From positions 62,001 through 126,000 of the forward strand of contig JAKALA010000004.1 of assembly GCA_021813325.1 (NCBI GenBank): a stretch of DNA of 64,000 bases. Reading direction: 5' to 3'. The position numbers and the translations under genes were made by a program. Source of the stretch: a bacterium (GTDB lineage Bacteria; Verrucomicrobiota; Verrucomicrobiia; Limisphaerales; UBA11358). Positions 1 to 8,772 of this stretch are shown piece after piece. The stretch's first letter is position 1; each line of letters opens with the position of its first letter. Below the pieces are notes generated by a model. The model was not told where the DNA came from. It ran no database searches and was given only the letters and a program-made list of their open reading frames with translations.

Positions 1-1773
1 ATCCGCACGCAGTTGGCGGGCGAGTTCGCGCCCGGTCATGCCGTCGGGCATGACCAGATCCGTGAGCATGAGGTGGATGTCGCGTTTGTGCTCGGACCAG
101 ACCAGCAAGGCTTCCGGGCCGGATTGCGCTGTCAGCACCCGGTATCCGGAAAGTTGCAACAGCTTGCTCACTACCAGGCAAACCGGCAATTCGTCCTCGA
201 CCACCAGAATGAGCTCGTTGTTCGTCCGACGGACGGATTGGGTGACGGCGGCGGGACGGCTTTGCCCGGCGCTGTCGATGGCCGGGAAGGTAATCTGAAA
301 CGTGGTGCCCTGGCCAAGCTCGCTGGTCACGTCAATGGTGCCGTTGTGTTGTTGAACGATGCCATAGACCGTGGCGAGTCCCAGGCCGGTGCCTTTGCCG
401 GCTTCCTTGGTGGTGAAAAACGGTTCGAATATGTGGGACAAATGGTCGGGAGAAATGCCGCATCCCGTGTCGCTGATTTTCAGGCACACGAATTTAGTGC
501 GCGAGCTGGTCCCCTTTTCCTCGTGATTTGAGCAGGTCAACGTCTGGATTTTTAAACGGCCACCGCCGGGCATGGCGTCCCGGGCGTTCACCGCCAGATT
601 GAGAATGACCTGATCGATCATGCCGACATCGCCGCGAATCGAAGGCAGTTCGCCCGGGCAATCCACTTCCAGGGCAATGTCCTCGCCGAGGATGCGCTGC
701 AACATCTTGAGCATTTGCCGCACGGCTTCATTGAGGTCCAGATCCACGAGTTGAAACGCCTGTTTGCGGCTGAAAAGCAGCAGTTGCCGCGTCAGGCCCG
801 AGGCGCGTTCCGCGGCTTCCAAAATTTCATTGGTCAGCTCAACGTGCTCGTCCGGCAAGTCTTCCTCGTGCCGGAGCAGGGAGGCGTTGCCCATGATGGT
901 GGTGAGGATGTTGTTGAAATCGTGGGCGACCCCGCTGGACAACTGGCCGATGGCTTCCATCTTTTGCGCCTGGCGCAACTGTGCTTCGATCCGCTGGCTT
1001 TCGGTGACATCCCGCGAGTTGACCACCACCGAGGGCGGTTCCTCGCCGACCAAACGTTTCCCCACGCTTTCAATAAACCGCCAGGAGCCGTTCGCATGGC
1101 GGATGCGGTATTCAATGTTGTCGGCGCGCTGGGTGTTGGAAACGGTCCGTTGAAAGGCCTCGTAACAGCGCTGCCGGTCCTCGGGATGAATGAAGTCAAA
1201 GACGTTGTGGTTGACGAATTCAGTCACCGGATAGCCCAGCACCCGCTGCACCGACGGGCTTTGATAATGAATCATTCCCCGCGCATCGATCACCGTGATG
1301 AGATCCTGCGCGTTTTCAATCAGCGAACGGAAATAGCGCTCATTGCGAATCAGCGCCTGGGCGGCCGCGTGATTTTCCCGGCGCAGCCGCGCCTCCTCCA
1401 GCGCCCGGATGACGGATTGCCCCAGCCGTTTGATTTGCTCCTTGATCACGTAGTTGGACGCGCCCGCCTTCATGCAACTGACGGCGGTGTCCTCGTTCAT
1501 TGAGCCGGTGAGAATGATCAGCGGGGTCAACGGCGCGTGTTCCTGCGCCAGGCGCAGGGCGGTCAGGCCGTTGAAGCGCGGCAAATTGTAATCGGAAATG
1601 ATGAGGTCCGGCAGAAAATCGGTCAGGGCTGCGAGAAACGTCTCGCTGGTTTCCACACAGCGAAAGACGCAATTTTTCAGTTCGCGGGAAATTTCGCGTT
1701 TAGCCAGGTCGGCATCGCTGGGTGTGTCTTCCACCAGCAGAATGCGGATTTCACCAGGGCTTGGCATGTTCAT
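1..1773 (-). CDS. Hybrid response regulator / sensor histidine kinase (REC-PAS-HisKA-HATPase-REC), partial
   Basis: This is a soluble phosphorelay protein that continues past the left edge of the window; 591 codons are visible. In order it shows an N-terminal receiver domain (ILLVEDTPSDADL start, DLIISDYNLPRF phospho-acceptor region), a PAS domain (ENAQDLITVIDARG to VNSRDVTESQRIEAQL), a HisKA dimerisation domain with H284 in GVAHDFNNIL, an ATPase domain (NLAVNARDAMPGGG, SDTGCGISPDH, GTGLGLATVYG) and the start of a second receiver domain (ILVVEDELPV, LMLTDLVMPDGM). The reading frame is uninterrupted from 1773 to 1. Start codons at 1773 (ATG) and 1767 (ATG) both fall inside the end of the upstream kinase gene, so the two are probably translationally coupled. 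No membrane segment or DNA-binding domain is visible, so its output is unknown. It probably receives signal or phosphate from the membrane kinase encoded just upstream. Confidence 0.9.
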   Translation of the reverse strand, partial: MNMPSPGEIRILLVEDTPSDADLAKREISRELKNCVFRCVETSETFLAALTDFLPDLIISDYNLPRFNGLTALRLAQEHAPLTPLIILTGSMNEDTAVSCMKAGASNYVIKEQIKRLGQSVIRALEEARLRRENHAAAQALIRNERYFRSLIENAQDLITVIDARGMIHYQSPSVQRVLGYPVTEFVNHNVFDFIHPEDRQRCYEAFQRTVSNTQRADNIEYRIRHANGSWRFIESVGKRLVGEEPPSVVVNSRDVTESQRIEAQLRQAQKMEAIGQLSSGVAHDFNNILTTIMGNASLLRHEEDLPDEHVELTNEILEAAERASGLTRQLLLFSRKQAFQLVDLDLNEAVRQMLKMLQRILGEDIALEVDCPGELPSIRGDVGMIDQVILNLAVNARDAMPGGGRLKIQTLTCSNHEEKGTSSRTKFVCLKISDTGCGISPDHLSHIFEPFFTTKEAGKGTGLGLATVYGIVQQHNGTIDVTSELGQGTTFQITFPAIDSAGQSRPAAVTQSVRRTNNELILVVEDELPVCLVVSKLLQLSGYRVLTAQSGPEALLVWSEHKRDIHLMLTDLVMPDGMTGRELARQLRAD

Positions 1774-3688
1774 CAGCGACAAGGCTTGCTTGTTTGACCG
1801 GCTTAGGTTGATCAGATTCCATGGCGCTTGGCAAGGCGAAGTAAAAAGTGGCGCCCGCCTCCGGCTTGCCCTCGGCCCAGACGCGGCCGCCATGCCGGTG
1901 CACCACGCGCTGCACGATGGCCAGGCCGACCCCGGTGCCTTCAAATTCCGACGCGCTGTGCAGGCGCTGGAAAACGCCGAACAATTTCCCGGCGTATTGC
2001 ATGTCGAAACCCGCGCCGTTGTCGCGCACGGAGTAAATCAATTCCCGCCCCTTTAGTTCGCCGGCAACGACGATTTGCGGGTGTTCCCGCCGGGCGGAAA
2101 ATTTGACGGCGTTGGACAGCAAATTGATCCAGACCTGCCGAAGCAATGGCGCGTCGCCGGTGGCCGGCGGCAGGTGGCCGAGTTGAAATTCGATGTTTTT
2201 GCCGGTGTCGCCGGGGGTGACAGCCGCGAAGGCTGCTTCCGCCAAGGCCCGCATATCCAACGGCGCGGTGTCCATCGGAGTCCGGCTCAACCGGGAAAAA
2301 TTCAACAAATCGCTGATCAACTCGCCCATGTTCCGGGTATTGGCGCGGATCTTTTGGCAGAGTTCCCGGCCTTCCTCGTTCAGCGTGGCGGCGTGGTCTT
2401 CCAAGAGAATTTGGGTGTAACCACCAATGGCCCGCAAGGGCGCGCGCAGGTCGTGGGAAACGGAATAGGAAAAGGATTCCAGTTCGCGGTTCGCCCGGTC
2501 CAGTTCCGCCTGGTAATCCACCAGCTTGCGGACGGAGTGGCCAATCCGGCCGATTTCATCGCCGGCCGGCTCCGACGGATCGTCCGGCGTGATTTGCGCG
2601 GCGAGCTGGCTGGTGGAATTGGCCAGTTGCCGGATCGGTTTGGAGACGCGCCGTGCTGAGAGAAAAATCATGCCGATCATGGCGGTCAGCGCCAGGGCAC
2701 TGCTGCCGGCGATTTGCCAGGTGAGGGCGTTGATCGGCCCCATGACGGCGTCCTGCGAAACATCGATCACCGTTTTCCAGTGGGTGAACGGGGCCGTGGC
2801 CCAGTAAAGCCGGCGCTCTTCGCCACGGATCGTCACCCGGGCAAAACCTTCTGGTTGATCGTGGACATAAGGACCTTCCGGCAACGCGGCCAGACCGGCG
2901 CCGGAAAAATTTTTGGAAGGCAGCAGGGCCGCATCGGGATGACTGATCAACCGGCTGGTCTGGCTGACCACAAAGGCGAATTCCGCATGGTCATCATCGC
3001 CGGGAATGACATCCAGTTTGGAGACGATGTTGGTGATGGAATCCAGCAGGATGTCCACGCCCACCACGCCGAGGAATTCGTTGGAAGCCCCCAGCACGGG
3101 CAGCGTATAACTCACCATGGATTGGTTGACCGAGCCAAGATCGTAATAAGGTTCGGTCAGATGCGGCTGATGGGTGACCTTGGGCATGTGATACCATTCC
3201 TGGCGGTCTTCGTGGTAGTCGTAAGTCGCGCAGTAAGTTTTTGGCCAGCTCAGCCGGTCCACCACCAGATCCGAGTCGGGATCGCGATAATCCATGTTTT
3301 CGTAGGTGATGTAAAAATCAAACGCCTCGTCCTTTGGCGTGCGGGCCAGCAAATCCACGAGAAATTTGCGCATCGCGTTGGGCGGACAATGGCCCGATTC
3401 CAGTTCGCGCGAGATAATCGGCTCACACCGGGCGCCGCATTTTTGAATGAACAAATCCAGGTTGCGCCCGGTGTTTTCCAGGGCGTTCAACACCGCCGCG
3501 TTGATCTGTGCCTCCAAGGCTTTGCGGCTGGCCGTATAGTTGAGCCAGTTGGCCGCCAGCAGCACCGCGCAGGCCGTGGTGCCAAAAGAGAAGACCAGCC
3601 GCCGGGAAATCGTTCTGCGTTTGAAGGCCGGCACCAAGGCTTGAATAAGCCGCCGGACGCGTGAACTGAAGCCGCTGATCTGGCTCAT
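1751..3688 (-). CDS. Membrane sensor histidine kinase with Cache-like sensor and HAMP domain
   Basis: The 645-residue product is a transmembrane histidine kinase. Residues about 28-48 form a first membrane helix after a basic N-terminus. A large extracytoplasmic region (about 50-325) resembles a double-Cache/PDC ligand-binding domain (FYITYENMDYRDPDSD, LGVVGVDILLDSI). A second helix near 330-348 leads into a HAMP linker. The HisKA box has H412 in YSVSHDLRAPLRAIGGY, and the ATPase domain shows WINLLSNAVKFS, DNGAGFDMQYAGKLFGVFQR and GTGVGLAIVQRVV. This subtype of HisKA resembles that of phytochrome-like (Cph1-type) kinases. The 3' end overlaps the start of the hybrid regulator by about 20 bases, implying one operon. 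The ligand cannot be read from the sequence; Cache domains in other bacteria bind small organic acids or amino acids. Confidence 0.92.
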   Translation of the reverse strand: MSQISGFSSRVRRLIQALVPAFKRRTISRRLVFSFGTTACAVLLAANWLNYTASRKALEAQINAAVLNALENTGRNLDLFIQKCGARCEPIISRELESGHCPPNAMRKFLVDLLARTPKDEAFDFYITYENMDYRDPDSDLVVDRLSWPKTYCATYDYHEDRQEWYHMPKVTHQPHLTEPYYDLGSVNQSMVSYTLPVLGASNEFLGVVGVDILLDSITNIVSKLDVIPGDDDHAEFAFVVSQTSRLISHPDAALLPSKNFSGAGLAALPEGPYVHDQPEGFARVTIRGEERRLYWATAPFTHWKTVIDVSQDAVMGPINALTWQIAGSSALALTAMIGMIFLSARRVSKPIRQLANSTSQLAAQITPDDPSEPAGDEIGRIGHSVRKLVDYQAELDRANRELESFSYSVSHDLRAPLRAIGGYTQILLEDHAATLNEEGRELCQKIRANTRNMGELISDLLNFSRLSRTPMDTAPLDMRALAEAAFAAVTPGDTGKNIEFQLGHLPPATGDAPLLRQVWINLLSNAVKFSARREHPQIVVAGELKGRELIYSVRDNGAGFDMQYAGKLFGVFQRLHSASEFEGTGVGLAIVQRVVHRHGGRVWAEGKPEAGATFYFALPSAMESDQPKPVKQASLVADEHAKPW

Positions 3689-3899
3689 AAACTGACCCTA
3701 GGGCAAGCGGCCAACGGCGTCAATCGCTTTGCGCCCAAATATTTTGGCGAACATCCGACCGGCCAAATCAGCGGGAAAATCCCGGAAAATGCGGGCCTTT
3801 GGCCGGAATGCCCGGCTCGCTTCACCCGCTGCCGGGAGAGTTGCTGGCAAAAAATAAGTTGCGCGAACCGCACCGTGCGGCGTAAAGAAAGGCCGCATT

Positions 3900-6695
3900 A
3901 TGGGCAAAGCTCTCATCATCGCCGAGAAACCATCCGTCGCCAGCGACCTCAGCAAGGCGCTCGGGAAATTTCAGAAAACCGCCGATTACTACGAGAACGA
4001 CGAGTTCGTGATCTCTTCGGCGGTCGGTCATTTGCTGGAGTTGACCGTCCCCGAGGAATTCGACGTCAAAAAGGGCAAATGGACCTTCAAATGCCTGCCG
4101 GTCATTCCGCCGCGCTTTGATTTGCAGCCGATTGAGCGCACTGAAAGCCGGTTGAAAATCCTGAAGAAGTTGATCAAGCGCGAGGATGTCACGGAACTGA
4201 TCAATGCGTGCGACGCCGGGCGTGAAGGGGAATTGATTTTCCGCAACATTGTCCGTTACACCAAGGCCCGGCAGCCGGTGAAACGGCTGTGGCTGCAATC
4301 CATGACGCCCGCAGCCATCCGCGAAGGGTTCGCCGCGCTGAAAACTGACGAATCCATGCTGCCCCTGTCCGAGGCCGCGACGAGCCGCGCCGAGGCCGAC
4401 TGGCTGGTGGGCATCAACGGCACGCGCGCCATGACGGCGTTCAATTCCAAGCAGGGCGGCTTTTTCAAGACGCCCGTCGGGCGCGTGCAGACGCCGACGC
4501 TGGCGATTCTCGTCGAGCGCGAGGAGCGCATTCGCAAGTTTGTGCCGCGTGATTTCTGGGAAATCATCGGCACGTTCGAATGCGCCGCCGGCCAATACAC
4601 CGGCCGCTGGTTCGATGAGAAATTTGCGAAGTCCGAAACCGACGAGCAGCTCAAGGCGGAGCGTGTTTGGGCTGTGGCAAAGGCTGAAGCCATCAAAGCC
4701 AAATGCCTGGGCAAACCCGGAATCGTCACCGAGGAAAGCAAGCCGACGACGTCCATGTCGCCGTTGCTTTACGATTTGACCAGCTTGCAGCGCGAGGCCA
4801 ATGCGCGCTTCGGTTTCAGCGCCAAAAACACGCTGGGCATCGCGCAGGCGTTGTATGAAAAGCACAAGGTGCTGACGTATCCGCGAACGGATTCGCGCGC
4901 GTTGCCGGAGGATTACATCGGCACGGTGAAGAACACGATGGCGATGCTGGAAGACGTCACCGGCTATTCGGCGTTCGCCGCGCAGATTTTGAAGAGCGGC
5001 TGGGTGCATCCCAACAAGCGCATTTTCAACAACGCGAAAGTTTCGGATCACTTCGCCATCATCCCGACGTCGCTGGCGCCCAAAGCCCTGAGCGAACCGG
5101 AGCAAAAGCTTTACGATCTGGTCGCGAAACGCTTTCTCGCGATCTTTTATCCGGCGGCGGAATTTTTGGAAACCACCCGCATCACGCGCGTGGCGGGCGA
5201 GCTGTTCAAGAGCGCGGGCAAGGTGCTGGTGACGCCGGGTTGGCTGACGGTCTATGGCAAGCAGTCGGATTCGGATGAAACGCCGAGTCTCGCGCCAGTG
5301 ACGCCGGGCGAAACGGTCAAGACGAGCGAGGTGGCGGTGAAGCAAAATGTCACCAAACCGCCGGCCCGCTATTCGGAAGCGACGTTGCTGTCCGCCATGG
5401 AAGGCGCCGGGAAATTGGTGGACGATGACGAATTGCGCGAGGCGATGAACGAGAAAGGCCTCGGCACGCCGGCCACGCGCGCGGCGATCATCGAAGGTTT
5501 GATTCTGGAGGAATATGTGCATCGCATCGGCCGCGAATTGCAGGCCACGGCCAAGGCGTTTTCGCTGATGGAATTGTTAAACGGCCTCGGGGTGACGGAA
5601 CTCACCAAGCCGGAACTGACGGGCGAATGGGAATTTCAGCTCAAGGAAATGCAGCGGAAGAAAATCAGCCGCGAGCAGTTCATGCGGGAAATTGCCGAGA
5701 TGACACGCAAAATTGTCGATCGCGCGAAGCAATACGAGCACGACACGATTCCCGGTGATTTCGGCAAATTGACCGTGCCGTGCCCGAAGTGCGGCGGCGA
5801 AATCCACGAGAAATACCGCCAGTATCAATGCGTGAAGGATGGCTGCGATTTTGCGGTGTGGAAGACGCTGTGCAGCCGGATGTTTGAGCCAGAGGAAGTG
5901 GAGAAACTGATCACGGAAAAAGTGATCGGGCCGTTGCAGGGCTTCCGCAGCAAGCAGGGGTTCCCGTTTGCCGCCGTGCTCAAGATGAATGCCGAGCACA
6001 AGATCGAATTCGATTTCGGGCAGCCGAAGGAAGGCGCATCCGCCGAGCCGGTGGATTTCACCGGCAAGGAGCCGCTGGGCAAATGCCCGAAGTGCGGCGC
6101 CCGCGTGTTCGATACCGGCATGAATTACACCTGCGAACATCATGTGGGCCTGAAGCCGACGTGTGAATTCCGCACCGGCAAGATCATTTTGCAGCAGGAA
6201 ATTTCCGTGGACCAGGTGAAAAAACTTTTGGCCGAAGGCAAAACCGATTTGCTGAAAGGCTTCGTCTCAAAGAAGACAAACCGCAAATTCGAGGCGTTTC
6301 TCATTGTGAAAGAAGGCAAGACTGCCTTTGAATTTCCGGCGCGCGCAGGCCAGGGCCGTCGCAAGAGCAGCGAGCCGCCGCCGAAGCTTGATTTCACCGG
6401 CAAGACGGAGATCGGCAAATGTCCGAAGTGCGGGGGCAAGGTGTTTGACACCGGGGTTGACGCCGGCTATGTCTGCGAAAATTCGCAGCGCGAAGAGAAG
6501 CCCTGCAAGTTCAGCATCAAAAAGACGATTTTAGAGCAGCCAATTGATGCGACCCAGGCGGCGAAGATTCTCAAGGACAGCAAAAGCGATGTGCTGGACA
6601 AGTTCATCTCCAAATCCGGCAAGCCGTTTCCGGCATTTCTGGTGATGGACAAGAAGGGCAAAATCACCTTCGAGTTTCCGGAACGGGCGGAGTAA
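3900..6695 (+). CDS. topB: DNA topoisomerase III with extended zinc-ribbon C-terminal tail
   Basis: This type IA topoisomerase (931 residues) nicks and passes single DNA strands through a covalent tyrosine intermediate. The Toprim domain starts at residue 1 (ALIIAEKPSVASDL) and contains the metal-binding DAGREGE at 105-111. The catalytic tyrosine is Y327 in LTYPRTDSRALPEDY, close to the Y328 of E. coli TopB. The core ends near residue 615. The remaining 300 residues hold three CPKCG-type zinc-ribbon modules (from about 625, 725 and 845), each followed by a short topoisomerase C-terminal-repeat domain with a recurring phenylalanine-rich pattern (KGFVSKKTNRKFEAFLIV-like). E. coli TopB is about 650 residues, so this tail is long. 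A GAAAGG ribosome-binding sequence lies 7 bases before the ATG. A perfect palindrome lies just after the stop. Confidence 0.95.
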   Translation: MGKALIIAEKPSVASDLSKALGKFQKTADYYENDEFVISSAVGHLLELTVPEEFDVKKGKWTFKCLPVIPPRFDLQPIERTESRLKILKKLIKREDVTELINACDAGREGELIFRNIVRYTKARQPVKRLWLQSMTPAAIREGFAALKTDESMLPLSEAATSRAEADWLVGINGTRAMTAFNSKQGGFFKTPVGRVQTPTLAILVEREERIRKFVPRDFWEIIGTFECAAGQYTGRWFDEKFAKSETDEQLKAERVWAVAKAEAIKAKCLGKPGIVTEESKPTTSMSPLLYDLTSLQREANARFGFSAKNTLGIAQALYEKHKVLTYPRTDSRALPEDYIGTVKNTMAMLEDVTGYSAFAAQILKSGWVHPNKRIFNNAKVSDHFAIIPTSLAPKALSEPEQKLYDLVAKRFLAIFYPAAEFLETTRITRVAGELFKSAGKVLVTPGWLTVYGKQSDSDETPSLAPVTPGETVKTSEVAVKQNVTKPPARYSEATLLSAMEGAGKLVDDDELREAMNEKGLGTPATRAAIIEGLILEEYVHRIGRELQATAKAFSLMELLNGLGVTELTKPELTGEWEFQLKEMQRKKISREQFMREIAEMTRKIVDRAKQYEHDTIPGDFGKLTVPCPKCGGEIHEKYRQYQCVKDGCDFAVWKTLCSRMFEPEEVEKLITEKVIGPLQGFRSKQGFPFAAVLKMNAEHKIEFDFGQPKEGASAEPVDFTGKEPLGKCPKCGARVFDTGMNYTCEHHVGLKPTCEFRTGKIILQQEISVDQVKKLLAEGKTDLLKGFVSKKTNRKFEAFLIVKEGKTAFEFPARAGQGRRKSSEPPPKLDFTGKTEIGKCPKCGGKVFDTGVDAGYVCENSQREEKPCKFSIKKTILEQPIDATQAAKILKDSKSDVLDKFISKSGKPFPAFLVMDKKGKITFEFPERAE

Positions 6696-6700
6696 CCGTT

Positions 6701-6722
6701 GCGGCGGTCGGCCGACCGCCGC
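6701..6722. terminator. Perfect 22-base palindrome between convergent genes
   Basis: The arms GCGGCGGTCGG and CCGACCGCCGC form a perfect 11-bp stem with no loop bases to spare. It lies 6 bases after the topB stop and before the end of the convergent secreted-protein gene. There is no clear T-tract, so it may act as a bidirectional transcript end or a stabilising hairpin rather than a classical intrinsic terminator. Confidence 0.5.
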
Positions 6723-6784
6723 CAGCCAAAAAGTTTCAGAATGGAATGGCCGCGCTCTGCCAAGCCGCCACGACCATGCCGGGG

Positions 6785-7648
6785 TCATTCATTGGCCCGC
6801 TGCGTTCCTCTCAGCCGGTCGGCATGCGGGAACGTGAATTCAGATTTTTGCGAGGCCAGCGCCTGCCCGAAATCCAGCATGGTCTGCTGACCTTCATCCG
6901 TGATTTTCAAGGGTGGCAGGAAAAGGTTGGCGGTGGCGGCTTTCAACCCGCCCAATAAATTTCCCCACAGACTGTTTCTGGCGTTCTTGGCTTTGATGGA
7001 GCCGAGCGAGACTTCCATTTTGGGCGGCGCGTCGGTGCGGCGGAAAGTCAGCGAGTTGACGCTGGCCACGCGTTCGTTTTCGGCGGTGAATGTTCCGTCG
7101 TGCCAGACGTAGTCCTGCAAATCCACCGTCACCGGGCTGGGCATCCCGTCGCGGTCAAAGCGGATGACCAATTCCTTGACCGTGGGAAGGTCGTTTTCCA
7201 GCGCGCCATCGACTGTGACGCTGCCATGGCCGGGGCCGGTGACATTGATGGCCACCAGCTGGTGTTTGACGGTGTCGCCGTCTTTGAGCCGGTTTTCGCG
7301 GCTGCGCAGATGCTCCGTCAAGTCGAACACATTTTGCAGGCCGCCGGCGCCGGTGAATTCAAATTTGCAAGTGGCCCGGAACCGGCCGCCGTTGGTCCGG
7401 CATTCAAAGGACGTGACCCGGGCGCATTGCGAATTGGCGGCGTTGGTGTAGATGATGGATGGATCGGGCGAAATCAGCGGCACAAAATACATGAATTTGG
7501 TGACGCTGTTTTCCTGCGGTCGGCCGGTGCCGTAATCCAACTGGAGGGTCGGTCCGGACGGCGCGGCCCGCAAAGCGGCCGGGGCCAGCAGACTGGCCAG
7601 CCCAAGGGCGACCCAGCGGACCGGGTTCATGACGCGATTCAAAAACAT
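6785..7648 (-). CDS. Secreted protein of unknown function
   Basis: I do not recognise a family. The 287-residue product begins with a basic N-terminus and a hydrophobic stretch ending near ALRAAP (about residue 29), a typical Sec signal peptide, so it is probably exported. The mature part looks like a mainly beta-stranded soluble domain (about 32-230), with regularly spaced charged residues and two cysteines (CARVTSFEC), and then a less ordered C-terminus. No membrane helices follow the signal peptide. A methionine at residue 7 (MNPVRW) is an alternative start. It is divergently transcribed from the esterase gene with only about 75 bases between the starts and is convergent with topB, so it is probably a single-gene unit. 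Confidence 0.75.
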   Translation of the reverse strand: MFLNRVMNPVRWVALGLASLLAPAALRAAPSGPTLQLDYGTGRPQENSVTKFMYFVPLISPDPSIIYTNAANSQCARVTSFECRTNGGRFRATCKFEFTGAGGLQNVFDLTEHLRSRENRLKDGDTVKHQLVAINVTGPGHGSVTVDGALENDLPTVKELVIRFDRDGMPSPVTVDLQDYVWHDGTFTAENERVASVNSLTFRRTDAPPKMEVSLGSIKAKNARNSLWGNLLGGLKAATANLFLPPLKITDEGQQTMLDFGQALASQKSEFTFPHADRLRGTQRANE

Positions 7649-7722
7649 CGCGATAGTTTCTTTGCCTCCGAATATATTTCAAGCATTGAGCGCAACCGTT
7701 TGGCTTGTTACATACAGGGCGG

Positions 7723-8481
7723 ATGCAACTTCACTGCAAACAACTTGGCCAGGGCGAACCGCTGGTGCTGCTGCACGGGCTTTTCGGTCAGGCGGACAAC
7801 TGGTTTGGCGTGGCGCCGAAACTGGCGGAAAAATTTCGGGTGATTGCCCTGGATCTCCGCAACCATGGGAATTCGCCGCATCATCCGGAAATGGATTATC
7901 CGCTCATGGCGGCGGACGTGGATAGGTTTTTCGCCACGCACAAACTGGAAAGCGCGCACGTCATCGGTCATTCCATGGGCGGAAAAGTGGCCATGCAGCT
8001 CGCGCTGGATTTTCCCGCTCGGGTCCAAAAACTCGTCGTGGTGGACATGGCGCCGCGCGCTTACCAGCGGATGCATGATCCCATTTTTGAGGCGCTTCTG
8101 GCACTGGACCTGGCTGCGTTCCAAACGCGGCAGCAAATTGAGGCGGCGTTGGCCCCGGAAATTTCTTCACTGAATTTACGGCGATTTCTGTTGAAAAATC
8201 TGGGCCGCGATGAGCACGGGCGGTTTGTCTGGAAAATGAATCTGCGGGGCGTGGCGGAGAATTACGGTCGCTTGGGTGAGGTGCTAACCTCGAAGGAGCC
8301 GTTTCCCAAACCCACGTTGTTTATTCGCGGCGCCAAGTCCGATTACATCAACGCAACCGATGCGCTGGAAATAAAAAACTATTTTCCGGCGGCCCAGATT
8401 GCGACGATCGAAGCGGCCAAACATTGGGTTCACGCCGATGCGCCGGAAGAATTCGTGCGGTTGGTTCGCGAATTTCTCTGA
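7723..8481 (+). CDS. Alpha/beta-hydrolase, YbfF-like esterase
   Basis: This is a cytoplasmic serine esterase of the alpha/beta-hydrolase fold, about 252 residues from the ATG at 7723; an in-frame TTG at 7705 would add six residues. The oxyanion region is VLLHGLFGQADNW. The nucleophile is S84 in IGHSMGGK. The catalytic histidine lies in KHWVHADAPEEF near the C-terminus. The pattern LDLRNHGNSPHHPEMDYPLMAADV is very like E. coli YbfF, an acyl-CoA/short-ester esterase. The physiological substrate is not known. There is no signal peptide. It stands alone between a divergent secreted-protein gene and the restriction locus. Confidence 0.87.
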   Translation: MQLHCKQLGQGEPLVLLHGLFGQADNWFGVAPKLAEKFRVIALDLRNHGNSPHHPEMDYPLMAADVDRFFATHKLESAHVIGHSMGGKVAMQLALDFPARVQKLVVVDMAPRAYQRMHDPIFEALLALDLAAFQTRQQIEAALAPEISSLNLRRFLLKNLGRDEHGRFVWKMNLRGVAENYGRLGEVLTSKEPFPKPTLFIRGAKSDYINATDALEIKNYFPAAQIATIEAAKHWVHADAPEEFVRLVREFL

Positions 8482-8772
8482 GCCGGAACGATGCCGTTGA
8501 AGTTTGTTGTCAACCACGGTTGGCCACAGATAGATAGAAATCTGGTGGGGTGGGGGGGCGCGTCACTCCGGGCGCGCCGTTTGAGCATGGCGACTGGCTT
8601 GTCCGAGGGCTGCGACATGGTTGCTTCAACACCGGAACCGCCCAGTGGTTGCGTGCATTTTTGGTTGCTGGTTTCGCGATTTGAAATAGGATGCCATCAC
8701 CTTGGGCGCATGAAACACATCGGAATCATCCGCAATAATAAAGTCGCTGGTGCGGCAGGGTAAATTCACGGC
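8482..8772. other. Intergenic region, no gene seen, with a G-rich run
   Basis: About 290 bases separate the esterase from the restriction gene. Short open frames here have no recognisable content or credible start signals. A run of guanines (GGTGGGGTGGGGGGG) lies at about 8545-8559. The promoter of the restriction locus presumably lies here, but I could not pick out clear -35 and -10 boxes. Confidence 0.4.

Noticed and set aside
715-1503. Plus-strand frame over the hybrid kinase
   Set aside because: The minus strand encodes continuous REC-PAS-HisKA-HATPase motifs through this region, so the plus-strand frame is a shadow.
3822-5522. 566-codon open frame antisense to topB
   Set aside because: Shadow of topB; arginine/histidine-rich translation without domains.
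8491-8763. 90-codon frame between esterase and res
   Set aside because: No family features and no ribosome-binding site; it contains a G-run, and the composition is not coding-like.
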